A stretch of 64,000 bases of DNA from Paracoccus marcusii (lineage in GTDB: Bacteria; Pseudomonadota; Alphaproteobacteria; Rhodobacterales; Rhodobacteraceae). The first letter of the stretch is position 1. Every line of letters starts with the position of its first letter. Shown here one piece after another: positions 31,200 through 41,322 of this stretch. The stretch is taken from assembly GCF_028621715.1 (NCBI RefSeq), contig NZ_CP117466.1, positions 1,872,501-1,936,500 on the forward strand, read 5' to 3'. A program made the translations under genes and the position numbers. The notes below the pieces were generated by a model. It made no database searches, was not told the DNA's origin, and worked only from the letters and a program-made list of their open reading frames with translations.

Positions 31200-31761
31200 C
31201 GGTGCGGCATCGCGGATGCGCCTTCGCGATGCCATATAGGGCGCATCTTTAGGCGCGGCCTTTGGGCGAAGCGATGTCTCGCACAGAGTGTTGGTTTGTT
31301 CTGAAGGATTATGGTCGTCACCAGCATTCGCGACGCTGAATCCCCGCACCATTGATCCATCCGGAACAGCCTTCTGGATACAGCGCCGGCGCGGACGCAC
31401 AGCAACGGCACCTATTTTGCGCGCCCCATTCATCACAAAGCGGCCGAAAGCTGCTGCAATTCCAAGAATGCTTGTTATTTCAGAACGCTACGATGCTGGA
31501 ATGCTCCATCGTCAGGTTTCAGCGAAAGGTGCGGGGACCGAGTTAGCGTACAGGTTGGGCAGTGGTCAGCAGCGGCCCCTGCGATGCAGGCCTAGGTCGC
31601 AATTCTGATGCCATGTCGAAATCCGCCGCGTCTTCACGGTTTATCAAGGGCTCTTGCATAGCGTCGATCGGGCCGACGCATCAGACCACGCGGATCGGCG
31701 CATGCGCGTCGACAGGCACTCCTTCGGCAACAGGCGCAGGTCAGGCTTGAAGGAGACCGCC
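31200..31761. other. Intergenic, upstream of the glycosidase-RTX gene
   Basis: No coding feature supported apart from the hairpin at its start. The ribosome binding site AAGGAG (31750-31755) for the next gene lies at its end. Confidence 0.4.
31206..31233 (+). terminator. Possible terminator hairpin after nadE-pncC
   Basis: A perfect 9-bp stem GGCATCGCG/CGCGATGCC with a 10-nt loop lies seven bases after the stop codon. There is no T tract, so the function is uncertain. Confidence 0.4.
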
Positions 31762-34278
31762 TTGTCACTCATCACGGACGCTCATTTCGGCGCGAACATC
31801 ATCTTGACGCGGGACAGTCTGAAGGATGGCCAGCCCTTTGCCGAAACCCTCAAGGAAATCGACTTCTCGGGGTTTCGCTATCCCGGCGGCGGCGTGACCG
31901 AGGATCAGACCTGGGCGAATGGCGGACTGGCGCGGATGTTCGGCGATCCGATCGAACCCGGCAGCGAAAACTATGTCATGACCATCAACGAGGCGTTGGA
32001 ATATGCGTCCTTGACCGGCAAGGCGATGACCGTGGTCGTGCCGACCTTCCAGTTCTATGACAAGCAGGGGGGCGTCTTCGATCACTCGGGGTTCGACCGC
32101 TATGTCGACAGGCTGGAGACGGCGTTGAATGCGTTTCCCGACGCCGTGGTCAGGGACCTGGAAATCGGCAACGAATACTGGGGCAGCAAGGCCTGGGGCG
32201 GCCTGACGGGCCATCAATACGGCGCGATCGCCAATGCGCAGATCCCCAAGCTCAACGACATGATCGAACGGCTCTCGGACGACATGTCCGGCTGGCATGC
32301 CCCAGGCCTGGGCGTTCAGGCGGGGGTCCAGTGGCGCGCGACGCAGGGCGCGGACGGCAGATGGACCGCGGACGGGCCGCAGGAGTCCGCGGACATCATC
32401 TCCAAGATCTCGCTGGAACATCGCGGCATGATCGACACGGTCTTCCAGCACAGCTACCCGGATGCCAGCACGATCACCCAGAACCTGAACTGGGCGATCC
32501 GCCCGATGGAGGTCTTTGAGCGGTTCGAGGGGTTCTCCAGCGATCTGAAGTTCTCGCTCTCGGAATTCAACATCGGCGCGAACACGGCCGTCGGCATCGA
32601 CCAAGGTGCGGCCTGGATCGACGCGTTTTCAAAGGCGGTGGATCTTGGCGTTGATTCGATCGACCATTGGGGCATCGCCTATGATTGGTTGTCGAACAAG
32701 TTCTATGACACCCGGTTTCCCGCGGCGGAGAGCGACGGCGGACAGATCGTCGCGATCGCAACGCCGATGGGGCAGATCTACGACATCGCGCAAAGCCATC
32801 TGGTCGGAAAGACCACCATGACCGATGCTCATGCCCTGCAGGACATCGCTGTGACCGACGGGATCGGCGTCACCGGCTTTGCGGATGACAGCCAGAAGAT
32901 CGTCTTTCTGCACAATCCGACCAACGAGGCGGGCAGGGTCGATCTTGGGGGCATCGCCGACGGGATGCACGTCTCGGTCCGGACGCTGACCCCCGCGGAT
33001 TCGCCGCATTCACCCTGGTTCGACGAATCCGCACGCACGGTGACGGGCGCGAACGGCATTGCCGACGCGCGGGCCGACATGAACGTAGTCTCCGGCCCCG
33101 GCGTTCAGGATCGCCACGATCTGAGACCGGGAGAGATGCTGGTCGTCGTGGTCTCCGATCCTCGCCGCGACCTGATCATCGAGGGGGCGCATAACGTCAC
33201 CGATCCGGCCACCGGGATGGTCGACGACCTGATCGTCGGCGGGCTGGGTCACGACATCCTGCGCGGCCATGTCGGCGATGACACGATAGAAGGGGGCGGC
33301 GGCAGAAATGTCCTGTCCGGCGGAAGGGGGGACGACGTTCTTGTGGCATCGGATCAGGGCGACGTGATCTTCGCGGATGGCGGCGACGACACCGTGACAG
33401 GCGGCGACGGCGACGACATGATCGTGGCCAGCGGCGACGACCCGCGGGATCACAGCGTCCTTGAAGGCGGCGGCGGACGAAACCTGTTCCTGGTCGGCAA
33501 TGGCGGCGATGCGTCCATCCTGGATTTTTCGGCCCGGGACCATATCGGCTTTGGCGGAGCCTTCGCCGATGCGGGCGCACTTCGCGACGCATCGCAGGTG
33601 ATCGATAGCGACATCGTGGTGGGGCTCCCCGACGGAAGCCAGGTCATTCTTGCCGGTCAGGCCGAGCGGATCGACATGCTGCACGAACAGGTTCTCGATT
33701 TCATGGACCATGACCGGATCGTCGAGGTGACGGACAGTTATCTGAACGGGCTGACGCATGACCAGGTTGTCGAGGTCTTTCGCCAGGGGGAGGGACACTT
33801 CGATCAGCCGGACCAGCAGGGTACGTCGATCTACTTCGATGCGCTGGAAGCGACGATGGCCCGTCTGGAACTGCGAGAGGATGACGAAGGTCTTCCGAAC
33901 GACGACCCGCCCGTTCGACCGGTCGACGAAGACGACCTGCCTTCCGTTCCGCCGGTTGCCGACGATCCCCACACCCCCGACCCGGACGATCCCTATTCAG
34001 ATCAGGATGAGGAATCCGCCTCTGGCGGCGCCTGTTTCGTCGCAACGTCCGCCTATGGAAATCCCTGGCATCCCGACGTCGTTGCGTTGCGCGCGTTCCG
34101 CGACAACCACCTGATCAAGACGGGGGCTGGTCGCTTGTTTGTGAGGGTCTACTGGATCATCGGACCGAAGCTGGCTGCCAGCACACGGCCCGACCAATTT
34201 CATGCACGCGCCGTCCGGTCGACACTTTCTCGGTTTGTCGCATTGCTGAGGTCGACCGATCTGACCGCTGGAAAATGA
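31762..34278 (+). CDS. Secreted glycosidase-like protein with RTX repeats and CFI-box C-terminus
   Basis: 838 aa from TTG 31762, preceded by AAGGAG. The N-terminal 400 residues look like a clan-A (beta/alpha)8 glycoside hydrolase: [20 protein letters not shown], acid/base Glu in [15 protein letters not shown] (about residue 136) and candidate nucleophile Glu in [11 protein letters not shown] (about residue 266). RTX calcium repeats follow near residues 490-570 ([29 protein letters not shown]). An acidic Pro/Asp linker ends in [31 protein letters not shown] and [12 protein letters not shown], the same C-terminal module as the CAP protein at 19497. No N-terminal signal peptide is seen. The substrate is unknown. 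Confidence 0.85.
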   Translation: MSLITDAHFGANIILTRDSLKDGQPFAETLKEIDFSGFRYPGGGVTEDQTWANGGLARMFGDPIEPGSENYVMTINEALEYASLTGKAMTVVVPTFQFYDKQGGVFDHSGFDRYVDRLETALNAFPDAVVRDLEIGNEYWGSKAWGGLTGHQYGAIANAQIPKLNDMIERLSDDMSGWHAPGLGVQAGVQWRATQGADGRWTADGPQESADIISKISLEHRGMIDTVFQHSYPDASTITQNLNWAIRPMEVFERFEGFSSDLKFSLSEFNIGANTAVGIDQGAAWIDAFSKAVDLGVDSIDHWGIAYDWLSNKFYDTRFPAAESDGGQIVAIATPMGQIYDIAQSHLVGKTTMTDAHALQDIAVTDGIGVTGFADDSQKIVFLHNPTNEAGRVDLGGIADGMHVSVRTLTPADSPHSPWFDESARTVTGANGIADARADMNVVSGPGVQDRHDLRPGEMLVVVVSDPRRDLIIEGAHNVTDPATGMVDDLIVGGLGHDILRGHVGDDTIEGGGGRNVLSGGRGDDVLVASDQGDVIFADGGDDTVTGGDGDDMIVASGDDPRDHSVLEGGGGRNLFLVGNGGDASILDFSARDHIGFGGAFADAGALRDASQVIDSDIVVGLPDGSQVILAGQAERIDMLHEQVLDFMDHDRIVEVTDSYLNGLTHDQVVEVFRQGEGHFDQPDQQGTSIYFDALEATMARLELREDDEGLPNDDPPVRPVDEDDLPSVPPVADDPHTPDPDDPYSDQDEESASGGACFVATSAYGNPWHPDVVALRAFRDNHLIKTGAGRLFVRVYWIIGPKLAASTRPDQFHARAVRSTLSRFVALLRSTDLTAGK

Positions 34279-34283
34279 TTAGT

Positions 34284-34753
34284 AGGGTGGGTCGCAATGA
34301 CCTGCCGGGTTGAGCAATCGCTCGACGCGCGGAGCTTTCATCTCGCGCAGCGGGGCGGGCGATTGCGGTGGTGAGGGTCAGCGCGTAGTCAGGCGGGGTC
34401 TGGTGATCCGGGGCCGAATGCGGGCGCTCGGTGTTGTAGTCGGCGGCCCGGTCAGCGATCACAACAGGCGCATGAGCCAGGTTTCGGAACATGGCATCAT
34501 TGAGCAGCTCATCGCGCATCCGACCATTGAAACTCTCGACGAAGCCGTTTTGCATCGGCTTTCCCGGCGCGATGCAGTGCCACTCGATCCGATGCTGGGA
34601 ACACCACCGCAGGATGGCGGTCGATGTTAGTTCGGTGCCGTTGTATGAGACAATCGTTCCAAGCTTCCCTTGACGCTCGATCCAAGCCGATTGCTCTCGT
34701 GCGACGCGCCGTCCGGATATCGAAGTATCCGGGATCGCCGCGAGCGCACGGAT
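34284..34753 (-). pseudogene. IS3 OrfB C-terminal fragment cut by IS copy 2
   Basis: A continuous minus-strand reading from 34753 gives [16 protein letters not shown], the second-Asp region [17 protein letters not shown] (with Tyr where Asp is expected), [20 protein letters not shown] with the catalytic Glu, and [19 protein letters not shown]. It begins exactly where the 1509-bp IS copy 2 starts, so that insertion truncated it. Its end runs against the 3' end of the glycosidase gene. Confidence 0.8.
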
Positions 34754-34834
34754 TGAGGTGCCCCCCGAAAGCTGGGCACTGACGTAAGCTCTGTTTTTGC
34801 TGTCTGCTGATCTCCATCACGAGGGAGATCGACG

Positions 34835-35128
34835 ATGTCGAAACGAAAGCGGCACGTCCCTGGGTTCAAGGCGAAGGTGGCACTTGAGGTGCTGAAAGGC
34901 GAGGGGACCGTGTCGGAGCTGGCGAGCCGGTTCGGCGTGCATCCGACGATGATCAATCAATGAAAACGCGCGTTGCTCGATGGCGCGTCCGGTGTCTTTG
35001 AACGCGGTGGCCGCAAGGCGTCGGTGATCGATGAGGATCAGGTCCGGGATCTGCATGCCAAGATCGGGGAGCTGGCGGTGGCCGACTCTTTTTTGGAAAG
35101 AAAGCTGTAGTCCTGGGGCGGGAAGTGA
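34835..35128 (+). pseudogene. IS3 OrfA with two internal stops (copy 2)
   Basis: As in copy 1 but with a further stop: besides the TGA at the Trp codon of the helix-turn-helix region (34961), an AAG codon near 35107 has become TAG (ERKL then stop). Confidence 0.8.
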
Positions 35129-35131
35129 TGA

Positions 35132-35166
35132 GGCATTGGAACGCCATTGGTCCGAGAGACGATGCC
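35132..35166 (+). repeat. Hairpin element, site C (copy 2)
   Basis: Identical to site C of copy 1. Confidence 0.7.
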
Positions 35167-35289
35167 GAACGGCATGGTCGAACGCGACCATCCGGACCTG
35201 TCGATCGGCCGGCAGCGCGCTCTGCTGCAGGTCCCTCGTTCGTCCTTTTACTATACGCCGCAAGGTGAGACGGACCAGAACCTCGCGTT

Positions 35290-35328
35290 CGCCATGGACC
35301 TCGAACCAGTGGCGGCCACATGGCTCAC
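35290..35328 (-). repeat. Hairpin element, site D (copy 2)
   Basis: Identical to site D of copy 1. Confidence 0.72.
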
Positions 35329-35405
35329 TGCGGTTGATCGACGTGCGGTTCCTCGACACGCCTTTCCTTGGCGTCCGTCAGATGACCTGGCACCTGCGCA
35401 GTTGC

Positions 35406-35445
35406 AGGGACCGTGGCCCCAGTGGGGCCGCGCAAGCCCGAAAAC
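35406..35445 (-). repeat. Hairpin element, site E (copy 2, divergent)
   Basis: Identical to site E of copy 1. Confidence 0.5.
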
Positions 35446-35642
35446 GGCCACAAGGTGAACGAAAAGCGCATACGTCGGCTTATGCGCCTGACGGGTCTGA
35501 TGCCGATCCACCAGAAGCCCAACACCCGCCGGCCGACGAAGGGACACAAGACTTACCCCTATCTGGCTCGCGCGGGCTGCGTGTGGCCCGGCCAAATCAG
35601 GTCTGGTGTGTGGACATCACCTATCTGCCGATGCGTCGCGGC

Positions 35643-35682
35643 GCTCGGCATGGCCTCGGACCAGTGGCGGCTCATGCCTCGC
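35643..35682 (-). repeat. Hairpin element, site F (copy 2)
   Basis: Identical to site F of copy 1. Confidence 0.75.
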
Positions 35683-35747
35683 TCTCCCTGGTGGCGATCA
35701 TGGACTGGCACACCCGCATGGTCCTGGCGTGGCGGATCTCGAACATC

Positions 35748-35789
35748 GAGCCATGGTCCGCCACTGGTCCGAGGGCCATGGCGAGGGGA
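35748..35789 (+). repeat. Hairpin element, site G (copy 2)
   Basis: Identical to site G of copy 1. Confidence 0.75.
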
Positions 35790-35860
35790 CGCCGACTTCT
35801 GCGTCGAGGCGCTGAACGAGACCATCTATCGGTTCGGACCGCCGGACATCATGACCATGG

Positions 35861-35901
35861 AGCATGGTCGCGCCATCGGTCCAAGCGGCCATGCGACGCC
35901 A
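35861..35901 (+). repeat. Hairpin element, site H (copy 2)
   Basis: Identical to site H of copy 1. Confidence 0.75.
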
Positions 35902-36262
35902 AGGGTCCCACTTCACGTCGTTTGCCTGGACAGACCGCCTGCGACGGTCGGGCGTCCGCATCTCGATGGATGGCAAAGGCGTTCGCAAGCGCACCCTCGA
36001 CAACATCTTCATCGAGCGCTTGTGGCGCACCCTGAAATACGAATGCGTCTACCTACATGCTTGGGAGACCGGATCACAGGCACGCACCGGTGTCCGCAAC
36101 TGGATGGAATTCTACAACCACCGCCGGCCGCACAAGGCCCTTGGCGGCCGACCGCCGGCAGTGGTCTGCTCACTGACAGGAGAAGCAACGCAACCCGATC
36201 AGCAGGAGCAGATCAGAGCTTGAAAAGCGCCAGATCCTGTCAAAAGAATGGGGAGCACATCA

Positions 36263-37633
36263 GTGAAGGAAAAATTCCGTAGCAGATCAGCAACCCTGGC
36301 CCGCCATATTTAACGTGTTGAACGTATTATCTCGGCGGTAAGGAAGTTGCGGCAGCATTTAACGATCAGTGGAAGATGAACTTAGCAATATCGATTCATA
36401 CGGTCGACGATGGAAATGCATCCCGATCGAAGCTACGCACAAGGTTGCAAGCCGTGCTTCCTGAATGCGTTTAGCTCTTCCTGTAATCCTTCAGCAGCCG
36501 TATCGCCTGATCGACCTTGGACTCTATCAGCTTGTCCAGAAAGGCGGGCGCCGACATGGCCGACCTGCTTTTCATCGGAGGCACGTGCTTTGCGGCCTTC
36601 GACTTTGTGTCTGATTTGGGTCGCGCGCGCGTGGTATTCTTTCGGATCGTCGCCATTGATAAGCCTTGGTCTATGCAGCGTCTGAACCGGAACCCCCGCC
36701 TGATGTTCCAGGAAAAGGATTTTTATCTGAACCGGAGCGGGAGGAACGTCGAGCTGACGGTTATTGCGTTCCGCACCGTCGCCCTGACTTGCATCTTGTC
36801 GCGACGTTGCTTTCTTTCCTGCTACCCACCACGGCCTGCAGGTAGGCTGTTTTATTTGGAACCTCAGATCGAGTGCACTTCCAGGCGTGGCGTAATCCGC
36901 CATCGCATATTTTTCATGTGAAAGCGTTCCTGTTATCGAATGCTGTGCATTGGCCTGTACGTACCTCCACAAGATGAACACCTGATGTGTTCCACGAGAT
37001 GGATTATGGCCTGCAATCTGAAGTTGGCGCTTGTCGGCATGTTTCGGAACGCGTTGAGGTCGTCACGATCGAGGTGTTACACCGGTTTCAACACTTCGGC
37101 GCATCGCAACAGCTGATTGCCCATTGCTAAGGTACCCGTACACGAAAACGGTATGCTCCTCGCAGTCGTCACGATTTAATAGTTTCAGGCTGAATCAACA
37201 ATGAAAATTTGATGCAAGCGGCCGGATGGTGCCAATGCTAATTGGGTTCAGCCGCAGACTGATTGTCGACCGAAGTTTGGATAGCTGAGCTCAGTTTTCC
37301 GGAACTTAATTTGCAATTGATTCGGTCGCTGCCCGAATAGTTCGCAATATCTTAGACCAGAGCGCGGCATCCTGAGACTGCTTACTATAGAGCGACAAAT
37401 AATTTGCAAAACGTACGACAGTTTCGATTTTTGGAGCAACGTCCTTCCAATGACGTCCCGCACGTCGCTTTAGGATAGACAAAGCGATCACAATTGATCG
37501 CAGTGTCGTGGGTGTCTTGACCTTACAACGGTGGGAAGCGCTACCTAGCAACGCGGTGATGGAGAATACCGCGAAATGAATGAACGGTTGAGTGAGGTGC
37601 GGGTTATAGGGCCGCGCGCTACCTGGGTGATTG
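36263..37633. other. AT-richer intergenic stretch with at most one small gene
   Basis: About 1.4 kb without recognised domains. Apart from the doubtful 61-aa frame at 36471-36656, a minus-strand frame near 37306-37700 (ending KILRTIRAATESIAN) has protein-like composition but no start signal I can support. Composition differs from the flanking GC-rich genes, suggesting foreign origin. Confidence 0.4.
36471..36656 (-). CDS. Doubtful small basic protein
   Basis: A 61-aa frame has a Lys/Arg-rich N-terminal half (KNTTRARPKSDTKSKAAKH) and a helical C-terminal half (APAFLDKLIESKVDQAIRLL). The composition looks protein-like. The ribosome binding site is weak and no family is recognised. Confidence 0.3.
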   Translation of the reverse strand: MATIRKNTTRARPKSDTKSKAAKHVPPMKSRSAMSAPAFLDKLIESKVDQAIRLLKDYRKS

Positions 37634-37906
37634 ATGATCGATCGTGAATTGCGCGACCGGTTCGTGGCCGCGGGCGTGCCCGAAACCCAGGTTGATCCCA
37701 TCCTCTCCTATTTCGACCTTTATGGTGGGGCTGCCGAAATCACCTCAGAGGAAGAATATCGGAATGCGGCTGCCATTTATCTGACGCTGGATGGACATCT
37801 GGCGCCTGACGATGCGCACAGCGCCGTTGCCCGCTATGTCATCCATCTTGGGGTGCGGCTGGCTGAGTGGGATGGCAAGCACACCGTACCAAGCGTCCTG
37901 CGGTGA
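37634..37906 (+). CDS. Small hypothetical protein
   Basis: A 90-aa frame starts MIDRELRDRFVAAGVPETQV and continues with alternating hydrophobic and acidic residues (SYFDLYGGAAEITSEEEYRN, then LDGHLAPDDAHSAVARYVIH). It looks like a soluble, mostly helical protein with normal codon usage for the window. No domain recognised, and there is no obvious operon partner. Confidence 0.5.
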   Translation: MIDRELRDRFVAAGVPETQVDPILSYFDLYGGAAEITSEEEYRNAAAIYLTLDGHLAPDDAHSAVARYVIHLGVRLAEWDGKHTVPSVLR

Positions 37907-38316
37907 CCATAAAGCCCACGGACCCCGTCGCATTGTCGTCAGGTGCATGGTAACGATTTCGCCATCACCGGCGCAAATGTGCCGACAAATACAATCTTGA
38001 GTTGATTGGTTAATGGTGTCTTGCTACGCCGAACCTTCATGGTGGTGGTCGAGCAATGCCGACCACCGACTGACAACAACCCGATTGCAAAGGTTGCACG
38101 CTTGCCTGTCCAAACTTCGCACCCCCCTGCAATCCGCAGACATGCGCCACGACGACAGCCCTCCATGACGCAGACTGCCGGGCAGTTCCGGGAAAGGCCG
38201 CATTCGCGGACCCGTCTGCCCCTTCGTACCTAGTGCACATTCATGTCTGAGCCGGCACCGCGATCCGCGGTGTCTCTTCATCATGCCCGGACCATGGGCT
38301 GGACACAGGATACATC
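37907..38316. other. Intergenic upstream of the Hint-RTX gene
   Basis: No gene supported. It presumably carries the promoter of the following secreted-protein gene. Confidence 0.4.
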
Positions 38317-40896
38317 ATGCCGACGACCTTCAACTGGATCTCTCTTGGAACGCCCCGCAACGCCACCGGCGGCATCGTCACGGTCGACCCGTCAGAGATA
38401 ATCGCCGGCGCAGAAAACGCATCCAGCCTCCTGACCGCCGCGTCCGGTTCGGGGCCCCGGGTGTTCGGTTCGCAGGGCGCGCCGCTCTACAACAGCATCA
38501 CCTCTGCAACAATGATCAATCGCAGCGGCAGCGACAATGCGCTGGACACGGATACGGCGGTCGGCACATCGGCGGATCGCTTTACGACCAACATTGGCGC
38601 CGGAGTCCAGACCTTCAACTTTGACGCCTTGGTCAATTACAACGGCACCGTGACCTATGCGGATGGCTCGACCGCGTCGAACGTGACGCTGCTGGTGGTG
38701 CAGGCGGAAACGGGCGAACTGTTTCTTGCGCCGCCGCCGGCCACGGGTTCGAACGCGGCGTTGACGCTCAAGCCGATCCAGTCGATCCGGCTGGATTCGG
38801 TGGCGAACAATGACGTCAACCTGTTGATCGACCGCCAGCTTGGGATATTCGACGATGGATTTGTCGATGGCACGGCCGGGGCCGACCTGATCGGTCCCAG
38901 TTATGTAGAGCCTGCCGCCGGCGGCTCCGACCGGGTCGACGGCAATGACGGGCTGACCAGCGCGGGCACCAATTTCAACGATGACCGTATCCGCGCGGGC
39001 GCGGGCAACGACACCATCGACGGCGGCCTTGGAAACGATCTGATCGACGCGGGCGAGGGCAACGACCTGGTCAACCTGACCGGGACGTTTGGCAACGACA
39101 CCATCACCGGCGGCGCGGGCAGCGACACGCTGTCCGGGGCAACGCTGACAGGCGCGTCCACCGTCACATTCAACGGCGGCTCCGGCACCTTTGCCAGCGG
39201 AGGCAGCACGGCCAGCTTCAACACCATCGAGGCCGTCACCACCGGCGCCGGCGCCGATACGGTCACCATCAGCGGGACCGCCGCGGGAAGCTTTGCCACG
39301 GGCGCCGGGGCGGACACGATCACCGCGGGCGGTTCCGGCGCGGATACCATCAATGCGGGCGACGGCGACGACCTGATCAACCTGACCGGAACGTTCGGCA
39401 GCGACACAATCACCGGCGGCGCGGGCAGCGACACGCTGTCAGGGGCCACGCTGACGGGCGCGTCCACGGTCACGTTCACCAACGGCACCGGCACCTTTGC
39501 CAATGGTGGCAGCACGGCCAGCTTCAACACCATCGAGGCGATCACCACAGGCGCGGGGGCCGATACGGTCAACGCGGCGACCAACACCTCGGCCGCCAGC
39601 TTCGCCCTGGGTGCGGGCAATGACAGCTTTACCGGCGGCCTTGGTGCCGAGACGATCGATGGCGGGGCGGGCGACGACACGATCGTCTCGGGTGGCGGTG
39701 CGGATGTCGTCAGCGCGGGGGACGGGCAGGACCTTGTCGACGCGGGTGAGGGCAACGACTATGTCGATGCGGGGGCCGGAAACGACACCGTCGCCGGCGG
39801 TGCGGGCAACGACACCCTGCTGGGTGGCACGGGCGACGACCAGCTGAGCGGCGGCACCGGCGATGACAGCCTGCTGGGGGGTGCCGGCAACGACGTTCTT
39901 CTGGGTGGCGACGGAAATGACTATCTGGACGGCGGCTCTGGTGCCGACACCTTGACGGGTGGTGCGGGCAACGACGTCTTCGTCGTGTCGAACGGCGATC
40001 TCATCACCGACTTTACGACCGGCGACCCGGCTAACAACGATAGCGTGGATCTGACGGCCTTCTACAACGATGACAACCTGGCGATCATCAATGCGCAGCG
40101 GGTGTCGGCGGGGCTGACACCCTACAACTCCGCCTTGGGCTGGCTCAGGGCGGACCAGGCCGATGACGGAGTGCTGAACAGCATCCGGACCGATGCAGGC
40201 TTTGCCGAAAACGTCACGCTGAGGATCCAGAACGGCGGAACGGCGGTGACGGCGGCGCAGCTGACCGAAGGCTCGACCTCTGTGCTGTGCTTCGGGTCGG
40301 ACGCGCTGATCCAGACGGTGGACGGTCCCGTGCCGGCCGGTGCGCTGAAGGTGGGCGACATGGTGCTGACCCGCGACAACGGCGCGCAGCCCATCCGCTG
40401 GATCGGTCAGCGCGTCATCGATGCGGCCGCCTTGGCGGATCGGCCCGCACTTGCGCCCATCCGCATCCGCGCCGGCGCCCTGGGCCAGGCATTGCCCAGC
40501 AGCGACCTGATCGTCTCGCCCCAGCACCGCATCCTGGTGCGATCGAAGATTGCCACGCGCATGGTCGGCGCGCCCGAGGTCCTGGTCGCCGCCAAGCAGT
40601 TGATGGCCGCCGACGGCATCGACGTGGCCGACGATCTGGCCGAGGTGACCTATGTCCACTTCCTGTTCGACGACCACCAGATCGTCCTGTCCAACGGGGC
40701 GGAGACCGAGTCGCTTCACACCGGACAGGAGGCGCTGAAGGCGGTTCCCGTCGAGGCGCGTGCCGAAATCTTGGCCCTGTTCCCGGATCTGGCCGATGGA
40801 ACGTCGCGTGCGGCCGTGCGCCCCATGCTGACCGGGCGGCTGGGACGAAAGCTAGCGGAACGCCATGCCCGCAACAGAAAGGCGCTGGTCGCCTGA
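38317..40896 (+). CDS. RTX calcium-binding protein with C-terminal Hint domain
   Basis: 859 aa. The N-terminal 200 residues are a beta-rich region with no named domain. RTX nonapeptides occupy about residues 215-560 and include two nearly identical repeats of about 110 residues (each NLTGTFG, DTITGGAGSDTLSGATLTGA, TVTF, GSTASFNTIEA). A Hint (Hedgehog/intein-type) domain starts at the Cys of VLCFGSDALIQTVDGPV (about residue 657) and includes DLIVSPQHRILVRS and VHFLFDDHQIVLSNG. Hint modules can self-cleave, and in Rhodobacteraceae they often end T1SS-exported proteins. No Sec signal is seen. A strong terminator follows. Confidence 0.88.
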   Translation: MPTTFNWISLGTPRNATGGIVTVDPSEIIAGAENASSLLTAASGSGPRVFGSQGAPLYNSITSATMINRSGSDNALDTDTAVGTSADRFTTNIGAGVQTFNFDALVNYNGTVTYADGSTASNVTLLVVQAETGELFLAPPPATGSNAALTLKPIQSIRLDSVANNDVNLLIDRQLGIFDDGFVDGTAGADLIGPSYVEPAAGGSDRVDGNDGLTSAGTNFNDDRIRAGAGNDTIDGGLGNDLIDAGEGNDLVNLTGTFGNDTITGGAGSDTLSGATLTGASTVTFNGGSGTFASGGSTASFNTIEAVTTGAGADTVTISGTAAGSFATGAGADTITAGGSGADTINAGDGDDLINLTGTFGSDTITGGAGSDTLSGATLTGASTVTFTNGTGTFANGGSTASFNTIEAITTGAGADTVNAATNTSAASFALGAGNDSFTGGLGAETIDGGAGDDTIVSGGGADVVSAGDGQDLVDAGEGNDYVDAGAGNDTVAGGAGNDTLLGGTGDDQLSGGTGDDSLLGGAGNDVLLGGDGNDYLDGGSGADTLTGGAGNDVFVVSNGDLITDFTTGDPANNDSVDLTAFYNDDNLAIINAQRVSAGLTPYNSALGWLRADQADDGVLNSIRTDAGFAENVTLRIQNGGTAVTAAQLTEGSTSVLCFGSDALIQTVDGPVPAGALKVGDMVLTRDNGAQPIRWIGQRVIDAAALADRPALAPIRIRAGALGQALPSSDLIVSPQHRILVRSKIATRMVGAPEVLVAAKQLMAADGIDVADDLAEVTYVHFLFDDHQIVLSNGAETESLHTGQEALKAVPVEARAEILALFPDLADGTSRAAVRPMLTGRLGRKLAERHARNRKALVA

Positions 40897-40903
40897 ATAT
40901 CGG

Positions 40904-40933
40904 AAGGGCGTGCCGATTCCTGGCACGCCTTTT
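40904..40933 (+). terminator. Rho-independent terminator after the Hint-RTX gene
   Basis: Stem GGCGTGCC/GGCACGCC with a 7-nt loop, flanked by AA and TTTT, directly after the stop codon. Confidence 0.8.
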
Positions 40934-41322
40934 GCCCAACTTCAGGGGTAGGTTTGCATAATCGCCGCCGGGCTTGGCGTCGGCCCGCGGGGCAGGGTTG
41001 TCTGACCAGGGACGTGGCTGCACTGCAATCGTGGTATCTGGTCAGGTGAACCGGAGGGCATCCGATCATCAATGCATCGTGGCCGAACTGACGCTGCGAA
41101 GCGGTTGCACCGTGCCGGCAGATGTCCGACGATAGCGGCGCCGTCTGACGTGACGCGGCGGCCTTGATGGCGAGGATTTGCATGACCCGGTTCGATCGGC
41201 CTTTCGGGACCATGCCCGACGTACACCTTCATGATCGACGCGGGGCGGGTCGCGGTCTGCCAACGTCCGGGATCGATCTGCAGGCTGCCAGGCCAGCCTT
41301 CGGCCATGCCGATCAGGTTCCT

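Larger units (their letters stand above)
35162..36223 (+). pseudogene. IS3 OrfB scattered by hairpin insertions (copy 2)
   Basis: Same multi-frame arrangement as OrfB of copy 1. One difference restores a more typical residue (TLDNIFIERLW instead of TLGNIFIERLW), so copy 2 is slightly closer to the presumed functional ancestor here while carrying an extra stop in OrfA. Confidence 0.85.
34754..36262 (+). mobile_element. IS3-family element, copy 2 (1509 bp)
   Basis: Same length, ends (TGAGGTGCCCCCCGAAAG on the left) and internal organisation as the copy at 17577, with about a dozen base differences by eye. It is inserted into an older IS3 fragment. All six hairpin elements (C-H) are at the same offsets (shift of 17177). 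Confidence 0.87.
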
